From: Obesumbacterium proteus | GTDB lineage: Bacteria; Pseudomonadota; Gammaproteobacteria; Enterobacterales; Enterobacteriaceae | Assembly (NCBI RefSeq): GCF_001586165.1 | Contig: NZ_CP014608.1 | Coordinates: 1,612,001-1,676,000 of the forward strand | Reading direction: 5' to 3' | DNA length: 64,000 nt | Shown here: one piece after another, positions 53,826 to 62,194 of the stretch | Layout: the number at the start of each line of letters is the position of its first letter | How positions within the stretch are numbered: position 1 is the stretch's first letter | Notes under the pieces: generated by a model | The model's database searches: none | What the model was told of the DNA's origin: nothing | Seen by the model: only the letters and a program-made list of their open reading frames with translations | Made by a program: the position numbers and the translations under genes

Positions 53826-55678
53826 TTTTCGATCTGCTGTTAAACATGGGCGCGCAAAAATACCTACGTTCTCTGGACGTTCAGTTTGCGCGCTTAATGG
53901 CAAATCAAGGACAACCGCATCTGGCTTTGGCGGCGGCGTTGGTGAGTTTAGAAACTGCTTCGGGCCATGTGTGCTTGCCGCTGAGCCAGCTCAGCCTTAC
54001 CTCGCTGGCCAAGCAATTTCCTGATTTTGCTGACGAGCTTAGCCAGCTATTTGGCAACATGGATGAGACTGCGTGGCAGGCATGTTTGCTGGCTGAGGCC
54101 GAGGTCAGCGATGGCAGCTATCCCGCACCGCTGGTGTTGCAAAATCAACGATTGTATCTGCAACGCCTTTGGCAGGATGAAGGCGCTGTTGCTAGTTTCT
54201 TTGCTGGCAACGAGGCGGCGTCAGATGAGTCAGCGCCCGCGTTATCGGCGATTTTGTCTCAGCTTTTCCCTGCGAGGCCCGAGGATTCCGAGGTTAACTG
54301 GCAGCAGGTCGCTGCCGCCGTTGCTGCAACGCGCCAAGTTTCCGTTATCTCTGGTGGCCCTGGTACAGGAAAAACGACCACGGTTGCGCGTCTGTTGACG
54401 GCGCTGGTACGTTTGCATCCCCAACGTAAACTGCGTATTCAATTAGCTGCCCCAACGGGCAAAGCGGCTGCACGCTTGACCGAATCATTAGGTAAAGCCG
54501 TCGAAGCCTTAGGATTAACCCCCGCTGAGCGCGAAGTTATTCCCCAAGAAGCGTACACGTTGCACCGCCTGCTTGGCGCACAGCCGAACAGTATTCGTTT
54601 GCGTTATCACCGCGAAAATCCGTTGCATGTTGATGTGCTGGTGGTGGACGAGGCCTCGATGGTGGATTTGCCGATGATGTCTAAACTTATCGCCGCGCTG
54701 CCTCAGCGTGCACGACTGATTCTATTAGGCGATCGCGATCAGTTGGCATCGGTGGAAGCGGGAGCGGTCTTAGGCGATCTTTGTCGCTTTAGTAAATACG
54801 GTTATCGCCCTGAGCGCGCGAAACAACTTTCTGATCTGTGCCAGACAGCGATCCCCGCGGGAGCCGAACAGCCTGATATTGCGGTACGCGACAGCATTTG
54901 TTTACTCAGGAAGAGCTATCGCTTTGACGCTAATTCAGGCATCGGACAGCTAGCCTCTGCGGTTAATGGCGGAGATGTTGCCGCTGCTCGCCGCTGTTTT
55001 GATGGGCAGTTCTCGGATATCTCATGGTCGCCGATGACGCAGGATGAAGACTATTCCACGCTTATCCAAACCTGCGTTGAGGGCTATCGCTCAACGTTGC
55101 AACGGGTACGGGAACAGGCTGATGCGGCTGAAGTTCTTGAGAGCTTCTCACGTTTTCGTTTGCTGTGTGCACTGCGTGAGGGACCGTTTGGGCAGTCTGG
55201 ACTGAACGATCGAATTGAGCTGGCCTTAGCTAAAGCAAGGCTTATTCACAAGCCTACGCAGGCTCATCAGCGTTGGTATAGCGGTCGTCCGGTGATGGTT
55301 ACGCGCAATGATAGCTCGTTGGGATTGTTTAACGGCGATATCGGCATTGCGTTGGCTGATGCTGAGAATAACATTCGCGTGTATTTCCAACTGCCCGATG
55401 GCTCGATTAAATCTGTCCAGCCGAGCCGTTTACCGCAGACCGAAACGGCCTACGCGATGACGGTGCATAAATCGCAGGGCTCTGAGTTCGAACATACTCT
55501 GCTGGTGCTGCCTGCCGATTTTTCACCTATCGTGACGCGTGAGCTGTTGTATACGGCCATCACCCGTGCAAAAAATCAGTTAACGCTGTTTAGCCGCGAG
55601 CAAATCTTAAAGACGGCGATCCGCACGCCGACCCTGCGTCGAAGCGGGTTGATGGAACGGATGATGTTGCCCGTCTAG
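53819..55678 (+). CDS. recD: Exodeoxyribonuclease V alpha subunit RecD
   Basis: 619 residues, SF1B 5'-3' helicase of RecBCD. Seen: Walker A GGPGTGKTTT from residue 179 (Lys185), VDEASMVDLPM (Walker B), LLGDRDQLASVEAGAVLGDL, and the C-terminal MTVHKSQGSEF and YTAITRAK motifs. Overlap with recB indicates coupled translation. Convergent with argA, a hairpin between them. Confidence 0.96.
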   Translation: MLIFDLLLNMGAQKYLRSLDVQFARLMANQGQPHLALAAALVSLETASGHVCLPLSQLSLTSLAKQFPDFADELSQLFGNMDETAWQACLLAEAEVSDGSYPAPLVLQNQRLYLQRLWQDEGAVASFFAGNEAASDESAPALSAILSQLFPARPEDSEVNWQQVAAAVAATRQVSVISGGPGTGKTTTVARLLTALVRLHPQRKLRIQLAAPTGKAAARLTESLGKAVEALGLTPAEREVIPQEAYTLHRLLGAQPNSIRLRYHRENPLHVDVLVVDEASMVDLPMMSKLIAALPQRARLILLGDRDQLASVEAGAVLGDLCRFSKYGYRPERAKQLSDLCQTAIPAGAEQPDIAVRDSICLLRKSYRFDANSGIGQLASAVNGGDVAAARRCFDGQFSDISWSPMTQDEDYSTLIQTCVEGYRSTLQRVREQADAAEVLESFSRFRLLCALREGPFGQSGLNDRIELALAKARLIHKPTQAHQRWYSGRPVMVTRNDSSLGLFNGDIGIALADAENNIRVYFQLPDGSIKSVQPSRLPQTETAYAMTVHKSQGSEFEHTLLVLPADFSPIVTRELLYTAITRAKNQLTLFSREQILKTAIRTPTLRRSGLMERMMLPV

Positions 55679-55681
55679 CTG

Positions 55682-55704
55682 GCTGTCCGCATCCTGCGGA
55701 CAGC
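55682..55704. terminator. Hairpin between convergent recD and argA
   Basis: GCTGTCCGCA/TGCGGACAGC, a 10-bp perfect stem around TCC. No strong T run. The loop context CATCCTG is shared with other hairpins in this window. Confidence 0.5.
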
Positions 55705-55715
55705 GCGAGGTAGCC

Positions 55716-57044
55716 TCAAGATAAGTCGGCGAGCAAAATCTTGGAGCGGCGCTGATAGTTGTACAGCTCCTGTTTTTGCATCGGGAGCACGTCAACTTCA
55801 GCGGGAGTAAAACCGCGCTCTTGGAACCAATGGATGCTGCGAGTGGTGAGCACAAACAGTTTTTCCAATCCCATTTGTCTGGCTTGTGCCGCCACGCGTT
55901 TGAGCAGGGCTTCGCCGCGAGAAGAGCTGCGATAGTCTGGATGTACCGCCACGCAGGCCATTTCGCCAATCCGTTCCTCAGGGAACGGATAGAGCGCCGC
56001 ACAGGCAATGGTCAGATTATCTCGCTCAATAATGGTGAATTGATCGATTTCCCGTTCAAGCTGTTCACGCGAACGGCGAACCAAAATACCTTGCTGCTCT
56101 AGCGGGCGGATAAGCTCCAAAATGCCGCCGATATCATTAATGTTGGCGCGACGTATTTGTTCTGCGCTTTCCATTACGATCTGGGTGCCGATGCCGTCGC
56201 GGGAGAACAACTCTTGCACCAAAGCGCCATCGTCCTGATAGCTAATCAGATGACTACGTCCCACGCCGCTCCGGCAGGCTTTTACGGCTCCACGTAAAAA
56301 GCGCACGGTGCCAGAATTGTAATCTCCTGAGGCTTCCAGCGTTTCAATGCGGGTCTGCGCTTCATTGGGTAACAGCTCGGAAACGATCGAGCCATCATCG
56401 TTTGTGACGCCTTGTGAAGAGCAAAAACCAATCAGCTTTTCGGCTTTGAGCTTAATCGCTAACTGAGTGGCGACCTCTTCGGACGTGAGGTTAAAGCTTT
56501 CACCGGTAACGGAAACGGCGACGGGGCCCATCAACACAATGGCACCGCTATCGAGCTGACGGTGAATCGCGTCTTCATCGATACGACGAATGCGCCCGCT
56601 GTGGCAATAATCCACCCCGTCATCGACGCCGAGCGGCTGCGCGATAATAAAGTTCCCGCTCACCACGTTGATGTGGGCACCCTGTAGAGGCGTGTTATTC
56701 AAACTCATGGATAGGCGCGCTGTAATATCTAGTTGCAACTGACCTGCCGCCTGTTTCACCAATTCTAGCGTTCGGGAATCCGTGACGCGCGTATGCTTGT
56801 GGTAGACAGGTTCATAGTGGTGTTCATTCAGATTGCTGTCGATCTGTGGGCGCGCACCATAAACGACAACCAGTCGGATGCCGAGGCTGTGCAGTAACCC
56901 AATATCATTGACGATATTGGCAAAGTTTTCATGCTCAATGGCCTCTCCGCCAAGCATCACGACGAATGTCTTGCCACGGTGAGTATTGATGTAGGGTACC
57001 GAGTGACGAAAACCCTGAACCAGTTCGGTGCTGCGCTCCTTCAT
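55716..57044 (-). CDS. argA: N-acetylglutamate synthase ArgA
   Basis: 442 residues. Amino-acid-kinase-like N-terminal domain that binds arginine (GKTFVVMLGGEAIEHENF, VVYGARPQID) and C-terminal GNAT acetyltransferase (MACVAVHPDYRSSSRGEALL). First step of arginine synthesis. The frame extends 21 codons upstream, but MKERSTEL with AGAGGG before it is the family start. Two ARG boxes lie just upstream, so ArgR repression is expected. Confidence 0.96.
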   Translation of the reverse strand: MKERSTELVQGFRHSVPYINTHRGKTFVVMLGGEAIEHENFANIVNDIGLLHSLGIRLVVVYGARPQIDSNLNEHHYEPVYHKHTRVTDSRTLELVKQAAGQLQLDITARLSMSLNNTPLQGAHINVVSGNFIIAQPLGVDDGVDYCHSGRIRRIDEDAIHRQLDSGAIVLMGPVAVSVTGESFNLTSEEVATQLAIKLKAEKLIGFCSSQGVTNDDGSIVSELLPNEAQTRIETLEASGDYNSGTVRFLRGAVKACRSGVGRSHLISYQDDGALVQELFSRDGIGTQIVMESAEQIRRANINDIGGILELIRPLEQQGILVRRSREQLEREIDQFTIIERDNLTIACAALYPFPEERIGEMACVAVHPDYRSSSRGEALLKRVAAQARQMGLEKLFVLTTRSIHWFQERGFTPAEVDVLPMQKQELYNYQRRSKILLADLS

Positions 57045-57053
57045 GAAACCCTC

Positions 57054-57088
57054 TGAATTTTTATTCGCTAAAACTGTATTTTTATTCT
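57054..57088 (-). promoter_or_regulatory. Two ARG boxes upstream of argA
   Basis: 57054-57067 (TGAATTTTTATTCG) matches the 14-bp core TGAATwwwwATTCA at 13 positions and 57075-57088 (TGTATTTTTATTCT) at 12. They are exactly 21 bp apart, the spacing of ArgR operator pairs. A third imperfect palindrome, TGAATTT-N5-AAATTCA, lies at 57111-57129. Confidence 0.8.
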
Positions 57089-57277
57089 TTATTGCGAATA
57101 AAGGCAAGTGTGAATTTTATGTAAATTCAAGTCATATCTGCTGTGGATAGGGATATCTGCAAAACTCCTTTAAGCATTTTCTAATGACAGCCCCGCCGCG
57201 ATTCGATAAAGTTTTGCCCTAAAATTTGTGCTGGAGCGCTATTCTCCGCTGTGTTTGGCTTTTTATTTTGGGATTGC

Positions 57278-58528
57278 ATGACAAATTCGAACCATAATCT
57301 GACCCGTCGTCGTTTGTTGCAGGGTGCCGCTGCTACTTGGTTTTTAAGTGTAAGCCGAGTGGGTTTTGCTGCGTCTTCACAGGTGATTGCCGTAAGGGTA
57401 TGGCCGGCGTCGACCTATACTCGCGTGACGCTGGAATCGAAGGTGCCCCTGAAATATAAGCAGTTTGCGCTAACCAACCCGAATCGCATCGTCGTTGATA
57501 TTGAGGGCGTTCATCTCAACAGCGTGCTTAAAGGGATCAGCAGTCAGGTTCAGTCGGGCGATCCGTATTTAAAAACCGCGCGCGTTGGGCAATTTGATAA
57601 AAATACCGTGCGGTTGGTGTTAGAACTTAAACAGGAAATCAGCCCGAAGCTGTTTACCTTGGCGCCGTTTGCCGAATTTAAAAACCGCTTGGTCGTCGAT
57701 CTGTATCCGGCACAAGGCACTAGCGCGGCGGAAAACGATCCGCTGCTGGCTTTGCTGGAAGATTACAATAAAGGTGATTTAGGTAAGAGTCTGCCGCCGG
57801 AAGGGCCACAAAAAGGCAAAGCCGGGCGTGATAGACCGATTGTGATCATGCTCGATCCCGGGCACGGCGGTGAAGATCCCGGCGCAATTGGTAAAAATAA
57901 GACGCGTGAAAAAGACATTGTGCTGCAAATAGCCCGCCGCCTAAGCGCATTGATTAAAAAACAGCCCAATATGCGTGTGTATATGACGCGCAATGAAGAT
58001 GTCTTCATCCCACTGAAAGTCAGGGTGGCAAAGGCGCGTAAACAGCGTGCTGACCTGTTCATTTCGATTCATGCCGATGCCTTTACCAGCCGCTCGGTGC
58101 GAGGCTCTTCGGTATTTGCACTATCGACCAAAGGCGCAACCAGCGCAGCAGCACGGTTTTTAGCCCAAACTCAGAACGAATCCGATGAAATCGGCGGGGT
58201 TAGCCGCAGCGGCGATCAATATCTCGACCACACCATTTTTGATCTCATGCAGACCGCGACGGTAAACGATAGCCTGAAGTTCGGCAAAGAAGTGCTGAAA
58301 AACATGGGCCGCGTGAACAAATTACATAAAAACAGCGTGGAGCAGGCCGGATTTGCGGTGCTGAAAGCGCCTGATATCCCATCTATTCTGGTTGAAACCG
58401 CATTTATCAGTAACGTTGAAGAAGAACGTAAACTGCGTACCAGCGCTTTCCAGCAGCAGGTTGCTCAATCTATTCTGGCCGGAATTAAAGCTTACTTTGC
58501 GAATGGCGGGGAGTTGGCGAGGCGGTAA
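57278..58528 (+). CDS. amiC: N-acetylmuramoyl-L-alanine amidase AmiC
   Basis: 416 residues. Twin-arginine signal TRRRLLQGAAATWFL, cleavage near GFAA; AMIN domain at about 35-150 for septal localisation; linker; amidase_3 domain with LDPGHGGEDPGAIG (zinc His, Glu), SIHADAF and LVETAFISN (catalytic Glu). It splits septal peptidoglycan for daughter-cell separation. ATG 57278 gives the Tat signal; the longer frame adds 9 unlikely residues. Divergent from argA. Confidence 0.95.
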   Translation: MTNSNHNLTRRRLLQGAAATWFLSVSRVGFAASSQVIAVRVWPASTYTRVTLESKVPLKYKQFALTNPNRIVVDIEGVHLNSVLKGISSQVQSGDPYLKTARVGQFDKNTVRLVLELKQEISPKLFTLAPFAEFKNRLVVDLYPAQGTSAAENDPLLALLEDYNKGDLGKSLPPEGPQKGKAGRDRPIVIMLDPGHGGEDPGAIGKNKTREKDIVLQIARRLSALIKKQPNMRVYMTRNEDVFIPLKVRVAKARKQRADLFISIHADAFTSRSVRGSSVFALSTKGATSAAARFLAQTQNESDEIGGVSRSGDQYLDHTIFDLMQTATVNDSLKFGKEVLKNMGRVNKLHKNSVEQAGFAVLKAPDIPSILVETAFISNVEEERKLRTSAFQQQVAQSILAGIKAYFANGGELARR

Positions 58529-58646
58529 GGAATGGGCGTTCATGTACTTGCTGTGTAGTATTCCGTCTGCCTTTCGTTTATCGCGCCGTGGTGTAAGGTT
58601 CCGCCCGCCTATCAATACCGAATTACCCTGTGCCATCATAAATGAA

Positions 58647-58784
58647 GGCGTACGGGCAGAGACCACCAGCGCGTGGTCTCTGCACTCTCGCGCTTTTATC
58701 CGAGATGCCATCTCCGCTCCGGTTTGGTATCGCCCATCCAGGGCGTCCCAAACTCCGTCGGTACATCCCTGTACCGACGGCTCT
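58647..58784 (-). repeat. Structured intergenic repeat, copy C (inverted)
   Basis: Reads on the minus strand with the same layout as copies A and B: AGAGCC edge, hairpin CCGTCGGTAC/GTACCGACGG (58755-58780), short hairpin CGCCC/GGGCG with 5-base loop (58731-58745), a TAAAAGCGCGAGAGT block, then a perfect 10-bp hairpin GCAGAGACCA/TGGTCTCTGC with 8-base loop (58656-58683) and the edge CCGTACGCC. The stems are largely different in sequence from A and B. Copies C and B lie tail to tail in the 600-base gap between amiC and the tRNA genes; the rest of that gap shows no gene. Confidence 0.75.
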
Positions 58785-58826
58785 CCCTACCAAGATTTAA
58801 ACAATTCAAACATAAATAATGCAATT

Positions 58827-58971
58827 TAGAGCCGCCAGCAGGGATGCTGGTGGCAGGTTGAGGGCGTACAGGATGTACGCTCCGAGACCGGTCGGCCAAA
58901 CAACTCAGTAAAAAGCGCGCGAGTTGAGAGTCCCCGCGCAACGGGACTCTCATCGGACGCCTGCGTCAGTG
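58827..58971 (+). repeat. Structured intergenic repeat, copy B
   Basis: 145 bp aligned without gaps to copy A at 10327-10471. Hairpins at 58831-58854, 58864-58880 (GCGTAC/GTACGC, loop AGGAT) and 58926-58951 (GAGAGTCCC/GGGACTCTC, loop CGCGCAAC). Well-conserved unpaired blocks include GGCAGGT, GAGACCG, TCGGCCAA and ACTCAGTAAAAAG. Confidence 0.8.
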
Positions 58972-59083
58972 GTTTCATAGAAGTGTATTTGTTGATTGGC
59001 GGACGAAACCTTTCACTAAATGGTGCATAGAAAGTGTTTGGAATTGATTTCAATGGATAAAGAGGGGAGGCAAATTTTAGACA

Positions 59084-59107
59084 TAAAAAAACACCCGTTA
59101 AGGTGCT
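59084..59107 (-). terminator. Terminator of the initiator tRNA operon
   Basis: On the minus strand CACC/GGTG (plus G at the top) forms a short stem with a TTAAC loop followed by TTTTTTT. It lies about 22 bases after the last tRNA. Confidence 0.65.
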
Positions 59108-59128
59108 TATTTATTTCAGTATGAAAAT

Positions 59129-59205
<77 letters not shown>

Positions 59206-59291
59206 TCCGACATACTGCTTTTTCTTCGTTTTTTCTTTCTTCTTTCGTTCTTTTTTTTCTTTCTTAAATCAACTTTCTATGAAGTTGAAGT

Positions 59292-59368
<77 letters not shown>

Positions 59369-59424
59369 TCCGGTTACTACTTTTTATATTTTTATGTACT
59401 GCTATTTACTTCTATTCATCGGAT

Positions 59425-59501
<77 letters not shown>

Positions 59502-59515
59502 TCCGATGAGGGCGA

Positions 59516-59543
59516 ACTATACACTCGATAGAATTTGATGCAA
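59516..59543 (-). promoter_or_regulatory. Putative promoter of the tRNA-fMet operon
   Basis: Minus-strand -10 TATAGT at 59516-59521, followed by the GC-rich discriminator TCGCCCTC, typical of stringently controlled stable-RNA promoters. The -35 is TTGCAT at 59538-59543, 16 bases away, a modest match. A DksA/ppGpp effect would be expected by analogy. Confidence 0.5.
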
Positions 59544-59716
59544 GAATTTTTTGACAACCATCACTCATTTATCAATTTGATGCATGTTTTTTAATCATCA
59601 AGTGTTCTTTTTAATCGATATCTGCCTCTTATCGTTTTTTTAGTGAGGAGAATTCCTTTCAGGCTGTGGGTTTGTTATCGTGCCGCGGTGGTTATTTGGT
59701 TTCTAGAGAGCGTGAA

Positions 59717-60832
59717 ATGAAAGGTCGTTGGGGACAATATGTAGTAGGTGGACTGTTGGTGGCATTGCTGGCGGGATGTTCGTCGCGTCCAACAGATAAA
59801 GGTCAGCAGTATAAGGACGGGAAGATTAACGATCCCTTAGAGCTCGTTAATAGACCGAATGCCAAAGGAAAACCGGTTAACGGAAAGGATTTCTCCGATC
59901 AGCTCACCGCGATCCAACGTGCATCGCCTTCTCTCTATAATAGAAACACCGATACTTTCCAAGCGGTGACCAACTGGTTACGAGCCGGGGCCGATACGCG
60001 CCAGCTATCTCAGTTTGGTTTGAACGCTTATCAGATGGAAGGGATGGATAATTTTGGTAACGTGCAGTTCACGGGGTATTACACGCCGGTGATTGAAGCG
60101 CGTTACACGCGTCAGGGGGAATTCCAGTACCCGCTGTATCGCATGCCGAGTAAAGGTAAGAACCGTCGCCTGCCGGAACGCTCGGCGATTTACTCTGGCG
60201 CGCTGGATAATCGCAATCTGGAAATCGGCTATAGCAACTCCATTATGGACAACTTCATGATGGAAGTGCAGGGCAGTGGCTATGTGGACTACGGCGATGG
60301 CCGTCCATTGACCTTCTTTGGCTACTCTGGCAAAAACGGCCATGCTTACCGAAGTATCGGTAAGGTGCTGATCGATCGCGGTGAAGTTGCGCGTGAAGAA
60401 ATGTCGATGCAGGCGATTCGTAAGTGGGCGGATAATCATTCTGCCGCGGAAGTTCGCGAACTGCTGGAGCAAAATCCTTCCTTCGTATTCTTCAAACCTG
60501 AAATGTATGCGCCGGTGAAAGGGGCAAGCGGTGTGCCTTTAGTGGCAAAAGCGTCCGTTGCATCGGATCGTTCGTTGATCCCGGCCGGTTCTACGCTGTT
60601 GGCCGAAGTGCCATTGCTGGATAATCAGGGCAAATTTACCGGCAAATATGAGATGCGTTTGATGGTGGCTCTGGACGTGGGTGGAGCGATTAAAGGCCAA
60701 CACTTCGATATCTATCAGGGCATTGGCCCAGAAGCAGGTCATGCGGCGGGTTTCTATAATCACTATGGCCGTGTCTGGGTGCTGAAAACCCCGCAAAGCG
60801 GTGGGCCGTTGTTCAGCGCTTATAATAGATAA
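59717..60832 (+). CDS. mltA: Membrane-bound lytic murein transglycosylase A
   Basis: 371 residues. Lipoprotein signal with lipobox LLAGC (Cys near residue 21), so anchored to the outer membrane after Lgt action. Two-part MltA fold with FTGYYTPVIEARY, GSGYVDYGDGRPLTFFGY, and the 3D domain with RLMVALDVGGAIKG and the catalytic-type Asp. It cleaves glycan strands to anhydro-muropeptides. ATG 59717 is preferred because it opens a proper lipoprotein signal; the upstream extension does not. Confidence 0.95.
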   Translation: MKGRWGQYVVGGLLVALLAGCSSRPTDKGQQYKDGKINDPLELVNRPNAKGKPVNGKDFSDQLTAIQRASPSLYNRNTDTFQAVTNWLRAGADTRQLSQFGLNAYQMEGMDNFGNVQFTGYYTPVIEARYTRQGEFQYPLYRMPSKGKNRRLPERSAIYSGALDNRNLEIGYSNSIMDNFMMEVQGSGYVDYGDGRPLTFFGYSGKNGHAYRSIGKVLIDRGEVAREEMSMQAIRKWADNHSAAEVRELLEQNPSFVFFKPEMYAPVKGASGVPLVAKASVASDRSLIPAGSTLLAEVPLLDNQGKFTGKYEMRLMVALDVGGAIKGQHFDIYQGIGPEAGHAAGFYNHYGRVWVLKTPQSGGPLFSAYNR

Positions 60833-60850
60833 CCTATTTTATTGTTTTCC

Positions 60851-60892
60851 CTCGCCGACCGATGAGCCGTTTGCTGCTCATCGGTCGGCGAG
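60851..60892. repeat. 17-bp perfect hairpin between mltA and tcdA
   Basis: CTCGCCGACCGATGAGC pairs perfectly with its downstream complement, loop CGTTTGCT (8 bases). No T run follows, so it is not a standard terminator. Confidence 0.8.
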
Positions 60893-60927
60893 AGGCCGTA
60901 TCAAGAATTTCTAAGGTAATAAATCCA

Positions 60928-61746
60928 ATGACAGCATCTTTTTCCGACGCTTATATGCAGCGTTTTAGCGGTATTGCTCGCTTGTATGGCCAGCAGGCGC
61001 TGGGCGTATTCTCTCAGGCTCATGTCTGCGTTATCGGTATTGGCGGCGTGGGATCGTGGGCGGCAGAGGCGTTAGCTCGCACGGGGATTGGTGCTATTAC
61101 GTTGATCGATATGGATGATGTTTGCGTGACAAACACCAACCGACAGATTCATGCGCTGCGCAGCAACGTGGGGCAGGCGAAAACAGAAGTGGTTGCTGCC
61201 CGTATTCGCGAGATCAATCCAGAGTGTCAGGTTACCTGCATCGATGATTTTATTACGCCAGATAACGTAGATAAGCTGATTGATAACCGCTTTAGCTATG
61301 TTATCGATGCTATTGATAGCGTGCGGCCAAAGGCTGCGCTGTTAGCCTACTGCCGTCGCTTTAAGATCCCGATTGTGACTACCGGTGGCGCGGGCGGGCA
61401 AATTGATCCCACGCGTATTGAAGTCGCTGATTTGGCGAAAACCATTCAAGATCCGCTGGCGGCCAAGCTGCGTGAGCGTTTGAAGAATGATTTCAACGTG
61501 GTGAAAAATAGTAAAGGTAAGCTGGGCATCGACTGCGTGTTCTCGACCGAGCCGCTGGTTTACCCACAGCCCGATGGCAGCGTATGTGCTTCTCGTAGCA
61601 CTGCGGAAGGGCCTAAACGTATGGATTGCGCCTCTGGATTTGGTTCGGTCACGATGGTGACGGCAACCTTTGGTTTTGTGGCCGTGGCGCATGCGATTAA
61701 GAAAATGCTGGCTAAGGCTGAGCGTTTGGCTGCTCAGCCTCAGTAA
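60928..61746 (+). CDS. tcdA: tRNA threonylcarbamoyladenosine dehydratase TcdA (CsdL)
   Basis: 272 residues, E1/MoeB-like enzyme that makes cyclic t6A at position 37 of tRNAs. Seen: ATP-binding GIGGVGSWAAEALARTGIG, DMDDVCVTNTNRQIHA, and TTGGAGGQIDPTRI; a Cys-rich MDCASGFG near the C terminus. It takes part in a sulfur-related system with CsdA and CsdE, encoded convergently next door. The frame opens 22 codons earlier inside the hairpin; ATG 60928 with TAAGG upstream is preferred. Confidence 0.94.
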   Translation: MTASFSDAYMQRFSGIARLYGQQALGVFSQAHVCVIGIGGVGSWAAEALARTGIGAITLIDMDDVCVTNTNRQIHALRSNVGQAKTEVVAARIREINPECQVTCIDDFITPDNVDKLIDNRFSYVIDAIDSVRPKAALLAYCRRFKIPIVTTGGAGGQIDPTRIEVADLAKTIQDPLAAKLRERLKNDFNVVKNSKGKLGIDCVFSTEPLVYPQPDGSVCASRSTAEGPKRMDCASGFGSVTMVTATFGFVAVAHAIKKMLAKAERLAAQPQ

Positions 61747-61759
61747 TTACAGCCAGTGA

Positions 61760-62194
61760 TTACAGATAGCTTTGCGCGATATTTTTGATCCCAGCGGCGA
61801 GCGAGTTTAAACCGCTGGCGCGTGAAGAGCTTAACTGTTCCAAAATATTGAGCTGTTGAAATAGCGCCAGCGGGTCGCTCGCCATAATCTGCTGCGGCGT
61901 TTTGCCTTCTGACGCCGTGAGCAAGATTGCCAAGAGGCCTTTGACGATGCGTCCGTCGCTGTCACCATAATAATGCATCGTCCCATCCTCAAGTCGTTCT
62001 CCGCCTAGCCAAACCTGATTCTCACAGCCTGCCAGCTCGGTTTTCTGCTGCTTTAGCTCTGGCGAAAGTGCGGGGAGTTCACGTGCCAGCAAAATGATTT
62101 GGCGATAGCGATCTTCCCAAAGCGTCAGCGATTCAAACCGTGCGGCTAAAATTTCAGGCGTTAATGTCCGGCCAAAAGGATGGGGGGCAATCAT
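61760..62194 (-). CDS. csdE: Sulfur acceptor protein CsdE
   Basis: 144 residues, SufE-like. The acceptor cysteine is Cys57 in ELAGCENQVWL. It takes persulfide sulfur from CsdA and stimulates the desulfurase. Its ATG overlaps the csdA stop by 4 bases, showing coupling. Confidence 0.94.
   Translation of the reverse strand: MIAPHPFGRTLTPEILAARFESLTLWEDRYRQIILLARELPALSPELKQQKTELAGCENQVWLGGERLEDGTMHYYGDSDGRIVKGLLAILLTASEGKTPQQIMASDPLALFQQLNILEQLSSSRASGLNSLAAGIKNIAQSYL

Noticed and set aside
53539..54024. 161-codon frame across the recB-recD junction
   Set aside because: It overlaps two well-supported genes in another frame and shows no recognisable protein features.
58392..58829. 145-codon frame over the end of amiC and repeats
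   Set aside because: It reads through amiC in another frame and then through repeat C; no ribosome site.
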